Shown: positions 27,241 through 39,565 of the stretch, one piece after another | How positions within the stretch are numbered: position 1 is the stretch's first letter | Layout: every line of letters begins with the position of its first letter | Assembly (NCBI GenBank): GCA_039654915.1 | Contig: CM077595.1 | Span: 52,297,501-52,361,500 of the forward strand | Reading direction: 5' to 3' | Origin: Aquilaria yunnanensis | Lineage: Eukaryota; Streptophyta; Magnoliopsida; Malvales; Thymelaeaceae | DNA length: 64,000 nt | The notes under the pieces: generated by a model | Told to the model about the DNA's origin: nothing | The model's database searches: none | Seen by the model: only the letters and a program-made list of their open reading frames with translations | Position numbers and translations under genes: made by a program

Positions 27241-30200
27241 TGTGAATGTTCCAATTTCATTCCAAACATGATGTGAATGTTTCCATTTCATTGCAAACAT
27301 GTAGTGAATGTTTGAATTTCATTCCAAAGAAGTTGTGAATGTTTCCATTTCATTCCAAACAACTTTTGCAAGTTCCAATTTCATTCCAAACAAGTTTTGA
27401 ATGTTTCCACTTCATTCCAAAAAAGTTGTGAAAGTTTTGTTCCAAACAAGTTGTGAATGTTTCAATTTCGTTCCAAACTAGTTGTGAATATTTTGATTTC
27501 ATTCCAAACAAGTTGTGAATGTTTGCATTTCTTTCCAAACAGTTTGTGAATGTTTCCGTTTCATTCCAAACAAGTTGTGAATGTTTCCATTTCATTTTGC
27601 ATTTCTTTCCAAATAGTTTTTTAATGTTCCAATTTCATTTCAAACAAGTTGTGAATGTTTCCATTTCATTCCAAACAATTTGTGAATGTTTCCATTTCAT
27701 TCCAAACAATTTGTGCAAGTTCCAATTTCATTCGAAACAAGTTTTGAATGTTTCCAATTCATTCCAAACAAGTTAACGTTTCCATTTCATTCCAAAGAAG
27801 TTGTGAAGGTTTCAATTTCATTTCATTCCAAACAAGTTGTGATTGTTTCTACTTCATTCCAAACAAGTTGTGAATGTTTCCACTTCATTGCGAACAAGTT
27901 TTGAGTGTTTGCACTTCATTCCAAACAAGTTGTGAATGTTTCCATTTCAATCCATACAAGTTGGGAATGTTTCCATTTCATTCAAAAGAAGTTGTGACTG
28001 TTTCCATTTCATTCCAAATAAGTTGTGCGTGTCCTAATTACATTTCAAACAAGTTATGAATGTTTCCATTTCATTCCAAACTAGTAGTGAATAAAAAGGT
28101 GTGAATAAAAAGGTGTGAATGTTTTGATTTCATTCCAAACAAGTTGTTAATGTTTCCATTTCATTCCAAAGAAGTTGTGACTCTTTCCATTTCATTCCAA
28201 ATAAGTTGTGCATGTTCCAATTACATTCCAGTTCATTTCAAACAAGTTGTGAACGTTTCTACTTCATTCCAAACAAGTTGCAAATGTTTATACTTCATTC
28301 AAACAAGTTTTGAGTGTTTCCACCTCATTCCGAACAAGTTGCGAATGTTTCCATCTCATTCCGAACAAGTTGTGAATGTTTCCATTTCATTCCAAACAAG
28401 TTGTGATTGTTTCCATTTCCTTCCAAAAAACTTGTGCATGTTCCAATTACATTCCAAACAAGTTGTGAATGTTTCCATTTCACTCCAAACTAGTTGTGAA
28501 TAAAAAGTTGTGAATCTTTCGATTTCATTCCAAACAAGTTGTGAATGTTTTCCATTTCATTCCAAAGAAGTTCTGACTCTTTCGATTTCATTCCAAAAAA
28601 GTTGTGCATGTTCCAATTACATTCCAAACAAGATATGAATGTTTCCATTTCATTTAAAACTAGTTGTGAACAAAAAGTTGTGAATGTTTCGATTTCATTC
28701 CAAACAAGTTGTGAATGTTTCCATTTCATTCCAAACAAGTTGTGATTGTTTCCATTTTATTCCAAACAAGTTGTGAATGTTTCCATTTCATTCCAAATAA
28801 ATTGTGAATGTTTCCATTTCATTCCAAACAAGTTGTGAATGTTTCCATTTCACTCCAAACAAGTTGTGATTGTTCCAATTTCATTCCAAACAGGTTGTGA
28901 ATATTTCAATTCCATTCCAAACAAGTTTTGAATGTTTCGATTCATTCCAAACTAGTTGTGAATGTTCCCATTTCATTCCAAATAAGTTGTGAATATTTCG
29001 ATTTCATTCGAAACAAGTTGTGAATGTTTCCATTTCACTCCAAAAAACTTGTGACTGTTTCCATATCATTCCAAACAAGTTATGCATGTTCCAATTACAT
29101 TCCAAACAAGTTGTGAAAATGTCAATTTCATTCCAAACTAGTTGTGAATGTCACCATTTCATTCCAAAAAAGTTGTGGATGTTTCGATTTCATTCCAAAC
29201 AAGTTGTGAATGTTTCCATTTCATTCCGTACAAGTTTTGAAAGTTTCCATTTCATTCCAAACTAGTTGTGAATGTTTCCATTTCATTCCAAACAAGTTGT
29301 GAATGTTTCCATTTGATTCCAAAACTAGTTGTGAATGTTTCCATTTTATTCCAAACAAGTTGTGCATGTTCCAATTTCATTCCAAACAAGTTGTGAATGT
29401 TTCCATTTCATTCAAAACTAGTTGTGAATCTCCCCATTTCGTTCCAAATAAGTTGTAAGTATTTCAATTTCATTCCAAACAAGTTGTGAACGTTTCCATT
29501 TCATTCCAAAAAAGTTGTGAATGTTTCCATTTTATTCCAAACAAGTTGTGAATGTTTCCATTTCATTCCAAAGAAGTTGTGAATGTTTCCATTTTCTTCC
29601 AAACAAGTTGTGAATCTTTCCATTTTATTCCAAACAAGTTGTGAATGTTTCCATTTAATTCCAAACAAGTTGTGAATGTTTCTAGTTCATTCCAAACAAC
29701 TTACGAATGTTTATACTTCATTGCAAACAAGTTTTGAGTGTTTCCACCTCATTCCGAACAAGTTGTGAATGTTTCCATTTCATTCCTAACAAGTTGTGAA
29801 TGTTTCCATTTTATTCCAAATAAGTTCTTAATGTTTCCATTTCATTCCAAACAAGTTGTGAATGTTCCAATTTCATTCCAAAAAAGTTCCAAATGCTTCC
29901 GTTTTATTCCAAACAGGCTTTGAATGTGTCCATTCATTCCAAACTAGTTGTGAATGTCCCCATTTCCTTCTAAACAAGTTGTGAATGTTTCCACTTCAAT
30001 CCAAACAAGTTGTGAATGCTTCCACTTCATTCCAAATAGGTTTTCAATGTTTCCACTTCATTCCAAGCAAGTTGTGAATGTTTCGATTTCATTCCAAACA
30101 AGTTGTGAATGTTTCCATTTGTTTCCAAACAAGTTGTGGATGTTTCAATTTCATTCCAAAGAGGTTATGAATGTTTCCGTTTCATTCCAAAAAAGTTGTG

Positions 30201-31996
30201 AAAGTTTCCATTTCATTCCAAATAATTTGTGAATGTTCCAATTTCATTCCAAACAGGTTCTGAATCTTTCCATTTCATTCCAAACAACTTGTGCATGTTC
30301 ATATTTTTTTTTCAAACAAGTTTTGAATGTTTCCACTTCACTCCAAAAAATTGTGAATGTTTCCATTTCATTCCAAACTTGTTGTCGAAGTTTCCATTTC
30401 ATTCCAAACTAGTTGTGAATGTCCCCATTTCATTCCAAGTAAGTTGTGAATCTTTCGATTTCGTTCGAAACAAATTGTGAATGTTTCCATTTCATTCCAA
30501 AAAAGCTGTGAATGTTTCCATTTTATTCCAAACAAGTTGTGAATGTTTCCATTTCATTCCAAACAAGTTGTGAATGTTCCAATTTCATTCCAAACAAGTT
30601 GTGAATGTTTCCAATTTATTCCACACATGTTTTGAATGTTTCCATTCATTCCAAACTAGTTGTGAATGTCCCCATTTCATTCCAAACATCTTGTGAATGT
30701 TTCCACTTCAATCCAAACAAGTTGTGAATGCTTCCACTTGATTCCAAACAAGTTTTGAATGTTTCCACTTCAATCCGAACAAGTGGTGAATCCTTCCACT
30801 TCATTCCAAACAAGTTTTGAATGTTTCGATTTCATTCCAAACAAGTTGTGAATGTTTCAATTTCATTCCAAACAAGTTGTGAATGTTTCCATTTCATTCC
30901 AAACAGGTTGTGAATGTTTCAATTTCTTTCCAAACTAGTCGTGAATGTTTCAATTTTTTATTCCAAACAAGTTGTGAATGTTTGCAATTCTGCCCAAACA
31001 GTTTGTGAGTGCTTCCGTTTCACTCCAAAGAAGTTGTGAATGTTTCCATTTCATTCCAAACAATTTTGTGAACGTTCCAATTTCATTCCAAACAAGTTGT
31101 GAATGTTTCCGTTTCATTCTAAACAAGTTGTGAATGTTCCCATTTCATTCCAAACAAGTTGTGAAGGTTTCAATTCCATTTCAAACTAGTTGTAAATGTT
31201 TCCATTTCATTCCAAACAAGTTGTGAATGTTTCCATCTCATTCCAAAAAACTTGTGAATGTTTCTATTTTATTCGTAAGAACTTGTGAATGTTTCCATTT
31301 CATTCCAAACAAGTTGTGAATGTTCCAATTTCATTACAAACAAGTTGTGAATGTTTCCATTTTATTCCTCACATGTTTTGAATGTTTCCATTCATTCCAA
31401 ACTAGTTGTTAATGTCCCCATTTCATTCCAAACATCTTGTGAATGTTTCCACTTCAATAAAAACAAGCTGTGAATGCTTCCACTTCATTCCAAACAAGTT
31501 TTGAATGTTACCACTTCAATCCAAACAAGTGGTGAATGCTTCCACTTCATTCCAAACAAGTTTTGAATCTTTCCACTTCATTCCAAACAAGTTGTGAATG
31601 TTTCGATTTCATTCCAAACAAGTTGTGAATGTTTCGATTTCATTCCAAACAAGTTGTGAATGTTTCGATTTCTTTCCAAACTTGTCATGAATGTTTCAAT
31701 TTTTTATTTCAGACAGGTTGTGAATGTTTGCGTTTCTTCCCAAACAGTTTGTGAATGCTTCCGTTTCATTCCAAAGAAGTTGTGAATGTTTCCATTTCAT
31801 TCCAAACAATTTGTGAACGTTCCAATTTCATTCCAAACAAGTTGTGAATGTTTCCATTTCATTCCAAACAACTTTTGCAAGTTTCAATTTCATTCCAAAC
31901 AAGTTTTGAATGTTTCCATTTTATTCCAAACAAGTTGTGAAGGTTTCTATTTCATTTCAAACTAGTTGTGAATGTTTCCATTTAATTCCAAACAAT
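27241..31996. repeat. Diverged 31-bp satellite, right flank
   Basis: The same 31-bp family, but monomers differ from one another, include truncated units, and lack the 870/403/558-bp periods. A decayed longer repeat is visible: the order around 30600-30830 recurs around 31350-31570 at an offset of about 746 bp, with many differences. Confidence 0.9.
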
Positions 31997-33418
31997 TTCT
32001 TGGCACACCAAGATCCTTTTAAGGTAGGATTTGAGCTCATTGAGCTAACTCTAGCTTGAACAGCTATCTAAGGCAGCTAGAAGTAGCTCCCTTTAGCTCA
32101 GGTTAGCTTATGTCAGCTCACTGCAGCTATAAGTAGCTCAGAGTAGCTGGACTTCAGCTCAAGTCAGCTCACTTCAGCTATAAGTAGCTCAAAGTAGCTA
32201 GACTTCAGCTCAAGTCAGCTCACTTCAGCTATAAGTGGCTCAAAGTAGCTGGACTTCAGCTCAAGTTAGCTCAAGTCAGCTCAAGTCAGCTCACTTCAGC
32301 TTCTGGTAGCTGAGTGTAGCTGGACTTCAGTTCACTTCAGCTGAGAGCAGCTAACTCCAGCTCAAGGTCAGCTCTAGGAGCTGGACCTCAGTTCATGGTG
32401 CTTAGTTGGAGCTCAAAGGAGCTCAATGGTGCATAAGTAGCATAGTGAGCTAGCTTTGTGCCAACTCACCTTGCTTGTAGCTCATAACCACCAAGAGACA
32501 CATCTTTTGTGTAAAGGTATGTCTCTTCATCAAAAGAGATGACTATTGGCTAAAAGAACATGTCCTTTCATCCAAAGGAAGTGTTCCTTGAGTGAAAAGA
32601 CATGTATATTCGGCCATAAGGTAGTTATGGGGTGGTTATAGGCCAAAAAAAGTGTTCCTTGGCTCTAAAAGACATGTATTTTCGCCCATAAGGTAACTAT
32701 GGGAGGTTATAGGCCAAAGGAAGTGTTCCTTGGCTCTAAAAGACATGTATTTTCGCCCATAAGGTAGTTATGGGTGGTTATAGGCTAAAGGAAGTGTTTC
32801 TTGGCTAAAAGACATGTATTTTCGCCACCATACATGACCCTTAGCCAAAGGAAGTGTTCTTTGGCTTAAAAGACACCTTTCTTGGTGTAAAGGTGTGCCT
32901 TTTGGTCATCTATAAATAGCCTTTAGTGGCTGGCCATTTTAAGCACGAATTTGCACTCTATTTGCTCCATTTTCTTGAGAGAAAATTGTTCTCCTCCTAT
33001 TTCCTTTAGAGGCCGAAATAGTAAACACTTTTTGAGAGTATTGTGGGTGGATTTACATAGGGATTGTTCATCTCTATTCAAGCTTCAAGGTGCTCCTCTA
33101 AGATCAAGTTCTCCCTCAAATTTTCACCAAAGATAACCAAGAAGAAAGGTGCACATTCTCTCTTGGTTTAGTAGCATGCTAGGTTTGAATTATTCACATG
33201 AATGTTCTTAGTAGCATGCTAGGATTTATTTCACACAACATGTATGTAAAATTGATATGTTATATAGCATGTTATATCAACTGCATGAATAACATGTTAA
33301 AGAATTAGTATTATGTATATCTATATCCATGTTAAATTCAAATGAACAAATATGCATGTGGCATATATATGAGTAGATAACATAAAAGTATGTTATCATA
33401 AGATCCTGAAAATCTTCA
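31997..33418 (+). repeat. Copia-A LTR L2, missing its first ~8 bp
   Basis: Starts TTCTTGGCACACCAAG, so the terminal TGTTGGAA is lost at the satellite border. It ends with a complete CTTCA at 33418. It contains the AGCT decamer array, the ~70-bp repeats, and TATAAATA at 32911-32918. No primer-binding site follows; another LTR follows directly. Confidence 0.88.
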
Positions 33419-34692
33419 AAAGTAGCTTCCTTTAGCTCAAGTCAACTCACTTCAGCTATAAGTAGCTCAAGTTAGCTCAAGTCAGCTCAAGTCAACTCAA
33501 GTCAGCTCAAGTCAGCTCACTTCAGCTTCTGGTAGCTGAATGTACCTCACGTCAGCTCACTTCAGCTATAAGTAGCTCAAAGTAGTAGGACTTCAGCTCA
33601 AGTCAGCTCACTTCAGCTTTTGGTAGCTGAATGTAGCTGGGCTTCGGTTCACTTCAGCTGAGAGTAGCTAACTCTAGCTCAAGGTCAGTTCAGGGAACTA
33701 GACCTTAGTTCATGGAGCTAATTGGAGCTCAGAGGAGCTCAATCGTGCATAAGTAGCATAGTGAGCTAGCTTTGTGCCAGCTGACCTTGCTTTTAGCTCA
33801 AAACCACCAAGAGACACATCTTTTATGTAAAGGTATGTCTCTTCATCAAAAGAGATGACTATTGGCTAAAAGAACATGTCCTTTCATCCAAAGGAAGTGT
33901 TCCTTGAGTGAAAAGACATGTATATTCGGCCATGAGGGTGGTTAGGGTGGTTATTGCACCAAGAGTGATGTCTTATGACTTCAAGGGACATGTATATTTG
34001 GCCATAAGGTAGTTATGGGGTGGTTATAGGCCAAAGGAAGTGTTCTTTGGCTAAAAGGCATGTATTTTCGCCATAAGGTAGTTATGGGGTGGTTATTGGC
34101 CAAAGGAAGTGTTCCTTGGCTAAAAGACATGTATTTTCGCCACCATACATGACCCTTGGCCAAAGGAAGTGTTCCTTGGCTTAAAAGACACCTTTCTTGG
34201 TGTAAAGGTGTGCCTTTTGGTCATCTATAAATAGCCTTTAGAGGCCAGCCATTTTAAGTACAAATTTTCACTCCATTTGCTCCATTTTCTTGAGAGAAAA
34301 TTGTTCTCCTCCTATTTCCTTTAGAGGCCAAAATATTAAACACTTCTTGAGAGCATTATGGGTGGATTTACATAAAGATTGTTCATCTCTATTTCAAGCT
34401 TCAAGGCGCTCCTCTAAGATCAAGTTCTCCCTCAACTTTTTTCGCTAAAAATAACCAAGAAGAAAGGTGCACAACTTTTCTTGGTTTAGTAGCATGTTAG
34501 GTTTCATTTTCGTATATTCTTAGTAGCATGCTAGGATTTATTTAACATAACTTGTATTTGATCTTGATATGTTATATAATATGTTATGCATGCCTATATC
34601 CATGTTGAATTCAAATGAACAAATATGCATGTGGCATAAGTAGATAACATAAAAGTATGTTATCATAAGATCATAAGATCCTGAAATCTTCA
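33419..34692 (+). repeat. Copia-A LTR L3, 5'-truncated
   Basis: Begins at AAAGTAGCTTCC, matching a point about 90 bp inside LTR L2, and ends with CTTCA at 34692. TATA box at 34226-34233. It is joined head-to-tail to L2 with no internal region between them. Satellite resumes at 34693. Confidence 0.87.
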
Positions 34693-37600
34693 CCAATTAG
34701 ATTCCAAACAAGTTGTGAATGTTTCCATTTCATTCCAAACTAGTTGTGAATGTCCCCATTTCATCACAAAAAAGTGTTGAATGTTTCGATTTTATTCGAA
34801 ACAAGTTGTGAATGTTTCCATCTGATTCCAAACAAGTTGTGATTGTTTCCATTTAATTCCAAACAAGTTGTGAATGTTTCCATTTCATTCCAAAGAAGTT
34901 GTGAATGTTTCCATTTCATTCCAAACAAGTTGTGGATGTTCCAATTTCATTCTAAACAAGTTTTGAATATTTCCATTCATCCCAAATTAGTTGTGAATGT
35001 CCCCACTTCATTCCAAACAAGTTATGAATGTTTCCACTTCATTCCAAATAAGTTGTGAATGTTTCCACTTCATTCCAAACAAGTTTTGAATGTTTCCACT
35101 TCCATCCAAACAAGTTGTGATTGTTTCCATTTCATTCCAAACAAGTTGTGAATGTTTCCGTTTCATTGCAAACAAGTTGTGAATGTTTCCATCTCATTCC
35201 AAATAGTTTGTGAATGTTTCCATTTCACTCCAAAGAAGTTCTGAATGTCCCCATTTCATTCCGAACAATTTGCGAGTGTTCCAATTTCATTCCGAACAAG
35301 TTGTGAATGTTTCCATTTCATTCCAAACAGGTTGTGAATTTTTTTACTTCATTCCAAACAAGTTGTGAATGTTTCCACTTCATTCCAAACCAATTCTAAA
35401 TGTTTCCATTTCATTCCAAAGAAGTGCGACTGTTTCCATTTCATTCCAAACAAGTTGTGCATGTCCCAATTTCATTACAAACAATTTGTGAATGTTTCAA
35501 TTTCATTCCAAACTAGTTGTGAATGTTTCAATTTCATTCCAAACAAGTTGTGAACATGTCCATTTCATTCCAAACAACTTGTGAATGTTTCCATTTTATT
35601 CTAAATAAGTTGTCAACGTTTCCAAACAAATTCTGAATGCTCCACTTTCATTTGAAACAAGTTGTGAATGTTTCCAGTTCATTCCAAACAAGTTATGAAT
35701 GTTTCCATTCATTCCAAACTAGTTGTGAATTTCCCCATTTAATTGCAAACAAGTTGTGAATGTTTCCACTTCAATCCAAACAAGTTGTGAATGTTTCCAC
35801 ATCATTCCATACAAGTTTTCAATGTTTCCAATTCATTCCAAACAAGTTGTGAATGTTTCCATTTCATTCCAAACAAGTTGTGAATGTTTCCATTTCATTC
35901 CAAACAAATTGTGAATGTTTCCATTTCATTCCAAACAAGTTGTGAATGTTTCAATTTCCTTCCAAACTAGTCGTGAATGTTTCCAATTTATTCCAAACAA
36001 GTCGTGAATGTTTGCATTCCTTTCCAAAACAGTTTTTGAATGTTTCCATTTCATCCCAAACAATTTCTGAATGTTCCAATTTCATTCCAAACTAGTTCTC
36101 AATGTTTCCATTTCATTCCAAACAATTTGTGCACTTTCCAATTTCATTCCAAACAAGTTTTGTATGTTTCCAGTTCATTCCAAACAAGTTGTGAATGTTT
36201 CCATTTCATTCCAAACAAGTTGTGAATCATCCAATTTCATTCCAACCAAGTTGTGAATGTTTCCATTTCATCCAAACAAGTTGTGAATGTTTCCATTCAT
36301 TCCAAACTAGTGGTGAATGTTACCATTTCATTCCAAACAAGTTGTGAATGTTTCCAATTCATTTCCAAACAAGTTGTGAATGTTTCCAATTCATTTCCAA
36401 ACAAGTTGTGAATGTTTCGATTTTATTCCAAACAAGTTGTGAATGTTTCCATTTTGTTCCAAAAAAGTTGTGAAAGTTTTAATTTCATTTCAAATAAGTT
36501 GGGAATGTTCCCATTTCATTCTGAACAAGTTGTGAATGTTTCCAGTTCATTCCAAACAAGTTGTGAATGTTTCAACTTATTTCCAAACAAGTTGGGAGTG
36601 TTTCCATTCCATTCCAAACAAGTTGTGAATGTTTCCATTCCCTACAAACTAGTGGTGAACGTTACCAATTCATTTCCAAACAAGTTTTGAATGTTTGCAT
36701 TTTATTCCAAACAAGTTGTGAATGTTTCCATTTCATTCCAAAAATGTTGTGAATGTTTCAATTTCGTTCCAAATAAGTTGTGAATGTTTCCATTTCATTC
36801 CGAACAAGTTGTGAATGTTTCCATTTCATTCCAAACAAGTTGTGAATGTTTTTTTTTCTTCCCAAATAGTTTGTGAATATTTCCGTTTCATTCCAAATAA
36901 GTTGTGAATTTTCCCATTTCATTCCAAACAATTTGTGGATGTTCCAATTTCATTCCAAACAAGTTGTGAATGTTTCCATTTCATTCTAAACAATTTTTCC
37001 AAGTTACAATTTCAGTGCAAACAAGTTTTAAATGTTTCTACTTCATTCAAAACAAGTTGTGAATGTTTCCATTTCATTCCAAACAAGTTCTGAATGTTAC
37101 TACTTCATTCCAAACAAGTTTTCAAATTTTCACCTCCATTGCAAACATGTTTTGAATGTTTCAATTTCATTCCAAACAAGTTGTGAATGTTTCCATTTCA
37201 TTCGAAAGAAGTGTGACTGTTTCTATTTCATTCCAAACAAGTTGTGCATGTTCCAATTTCATTCGAAACAAGTTTTGATTGTTCCCATTCATTCCAAACT
37301 AGTTGTGAATGTCCCCATTTCATTCCAAATAAGTTGTGAATGTTTCCATTTCATTCCCAACAAGTTGTGAATATTTCTACTTCATTCCAAACAAGTTGTG
37401 AGTGTTTCCACTTCATTGCAAACAAGTTTGGAATGTTTCCCCTTCATTCCAAACAAGTTGTGAATGTTTCCATTTCATTCGAAACCAGTTGTGCATGTTT
37501 CCATTTCATTCCAAAGAAGTTGTGACTATTTCCATTTCATTCCAAACAAGTTGTGCATGTTCCAATTTCATTCCAAACAAGTTGTGAATGTTTCCATTTC

Positions 37601-38054
37601 ATTTTAAACACGTTGTGAATGTCCCCATTTGATTCCAAAAAAGTTATGAATGTTTCGATTTCATTCCACACAAGTTATGAATGTTTCCCATTTCATTTCC
37701 CAAGAAGTTACGAATGTTTCCATTTTATTCGTTGTGAATGTTTTCATTTCATTCCAAAGAATTTGTGAATGTTTCCATTTCCTTCCAAAGAAGTTGTCAA
37801 TGTTTCCATTTCATTCCAAAAAAGTTGTGAATGTTCCAATTTCATTCGAAAAAAGTTGTGAATGTTTCCATTTCTTTCCAAATGAATTTTGAATGTTTCC
37901 ATTCAATCCAAACTAGTTGTGAATATTTCCACTTCATTCCAAACAAGTTGTGAATGTTTCTACTTTATTCCAAACAAGTTCTGAATTTTTCCACTTCATT
38001 CCAGACAAGTTAGCTCAAGTTTCCACTTCATTCCAAACTAGTTGTGAGTGTTTC
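34693..38054. repeat. 31-bp satellite, diverged block
   Basis: About 108 monomer lengths of the same satellite, with heterogeneous monomers and no regular higher-order period that I can see. Occasional 1-2-bp indels break monomer phase. It ends in GTTTC at the solo LTR. Confidence 0.93.
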
Positions 38055-39076
38055 TGATACGATCAAAGAAGGCACAACCAAGGATGGCAAGGATCCATTG
38101 AAGGTTTCTAGTGGGCCAATGACAAGGAAAAAGGCTAAGGAGCTCACTAGTGCACTTCAAGCTCGGATGTTGACAGATTGGTGATGTTCTGGTAGAAAAG
38201 TCATATCTTGAGCTAAACAGATCAGAATTGAGTAATTATTGATTCATTGGAAAGATAACATCTGGAGATACAAGTCATATGAGTACCATCAAACCCATTT
38301 TTCACGTTAAGGAGGTCCAATTTAGCTTCAAAGTCGTGATTTACGAGTTATCGCTGGTTCAGAAGCAGTTGCAGTATTTTGGGCATTTCTTTGGCTTTAG
38401 ATGTCCGTTTTGTGTGGTTCAGGTGTCATTTCAAAGCTAAGAAAGAGAGATACAACTTTCATGCTTTGAAGTTTGAGAAATCATTGCTGCATCAAGTTCG
38501 AATTTCATCTTGAAGTTGAAGACACAAGCAGGAACCACCTGAGAAGACTATTTTGGGTTTTTATGCCCAATCTTGTGCTGTAACGTATCTTATTTTATTT
38601 TCCTAATTATTTACATTATTTAGGATGTTATTTAAGCCATGGAAGTGATTTAGGTCACTTAGGATAAATGGAATTCGCTGCACACCTTAAACATGTGTTA
38701 AAAGGGGTGTAGGAGTCCTAGTTTGACTAGGTTTTCTTGAGTCCTTTGTAACTAGGTTTCCTAGGTGACTTGGGCTGCGAATTTTGCCCAGATTTTAACC
38801 CTAGTTTAGGCCTATATAAAGGCACATATTCTGGATGTAAAGATACAGAAAAATTTCAAAATAATATTGCTCTTTGGAGAGGTTTTCTCTTTGGTTCTTT
38901 GTGGACTGCCTTGGTGCACAAGTTTGCTTGTGTTCTTGGAGTTCTATACTTCTCGTTTCTAATCACAGGTTGATTAGGGGTGTGGGTCTTCAAACCCAGT
39001 CTCTTTGATGTCTTGTGGAGCTTGAAAAACATCTTGGGTGAGTTTCATGGTCTTTATACCATCGGGGTTCGCATCA
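38055..39076 (+). repeat. Solo Ty3/gypsy-type LTR in satellite (TSD GTTTC)
   Basis: 1022 bp from TGATACGATC to GGTTCGCATCA, the same termini as the gypsy LTRs at 46831-47849. It is flanked by GTTTC at 38050-38054 and again at 39077-39081, an intact 5-bp target duplication. There is no internal region, so it is a solo LTR left by recombination between the two LTRs of one insertion. TATA box at 38813-38820. Reading frames within it are not genes. Confidence 0.95.
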
Positions 39077-39565
39077 GTTTCCATTTCATCTAAACAACTT
39101 GTGAATATTTCCATTTCACTCCAAACAGTTTGTGAATGTTTCCATTTCATTCCAAATAGTTTGTGAATGTTTCCATTTCATTCCAAACAAGTTGTGAATG
39201 TTCTAGTTTCATTCCAAACAACTTGTGACTGTTTCGATTTCATTCCAAACAAGTTGTAAATGTTCCAAAAAAGTTGTGAATGTCACCATTTCATTCCAAA
39301 TAAGTTGTGAATGTTTCCATTCGATTCCAAACAAGTTGTGAATGTTTCCATTTCATACCGAACAAGTTGTTAATGTTTCCACTTCATTGCAATCAAGTTG
39401 GGAATGTTTCCACTTCGTTCCGAACAAGTTTTCAATGTTTCCACTTCATTCCAACCAAGTTTTGAATATTTCCACCTCATTCTAAACAAGTTGTGAATGT
39501 TTCTATTTCATTCCAAACAAGTTGTGAAAGTTTCTACTTCATTCCAAACAAGTTGTGAATGTTTC
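39077..39565. repeat. 31-bp satellite, last visible block
   Basis: About 16 diverged monomers between the solo gypsy LTR and the plus-strand Copia-A LTR. It ends GTGAATGTTTC at 39565. Confidence 0.93.

Larger units (their letters stand above)
3333..31996. repeat. 31-bp satellite array (main block)
   Basis: Tandem monomers of 31 bp, consensus roughly AATGTTTCCATTTCATTCC followed by AAACAAGTTGTG. By length about 925 monomers fit. The typical monomer junction GTTGTGAATG puts a TGA directly before an ATG. Because 31 is not a multiple of 3, the frame rotates and each frame meets a stop every three monomers (93 bp). The short reading frames on both strands are therefore products of the repeat, not genes. 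The array is bounded by Copia-A LTRs in opposite orientation on its two sides. Confidence 0.98.

Noticed and set aside
3333..31996. CRISPR-like array (31-bp repeats)
   Set aside because: Monomers are directly adjacent with no unique spacers, the genome is eukaryotic, and no cas genes are present.
32951..33136. Small frame starting MHSICSIFLREN after the TATA box in Copia-A LTRs
   Set aside because: It recurs in LTR copies (40572, and reverse at 42215) with variable lengths and ends; best explained as LTR R-region sequence.
3619..37892. Dozens of 60-119-codon reading frames with FHSKQVVNV or WNEMETF-like repeats as a repetitive protein family
   Set aside because: They are the 31-bp satellite read in rotating frames; copies appear on both strands with unrelated peptide meaning, no conserved start context and regular stops every 93 bp.
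38770..38973. Protein-coding frame GCEFCPDFNPSLGLYKG and its relatives at 45185 and (reverse) 62628
   Set aside because: It lies in the R-U5 part of gypsy LTRs and recurs in each copy; antisense versions are equally open.
3333..39565. Relation to (ATTCC)n human satellite II/III or heat-shock elements
   Set aside because: TTCCATTTCATTCC superficially resembles ATTCC repeats, but the 31-bp unit is not built of pentamers and no regular nGAAnnTTCn spacing is seen.
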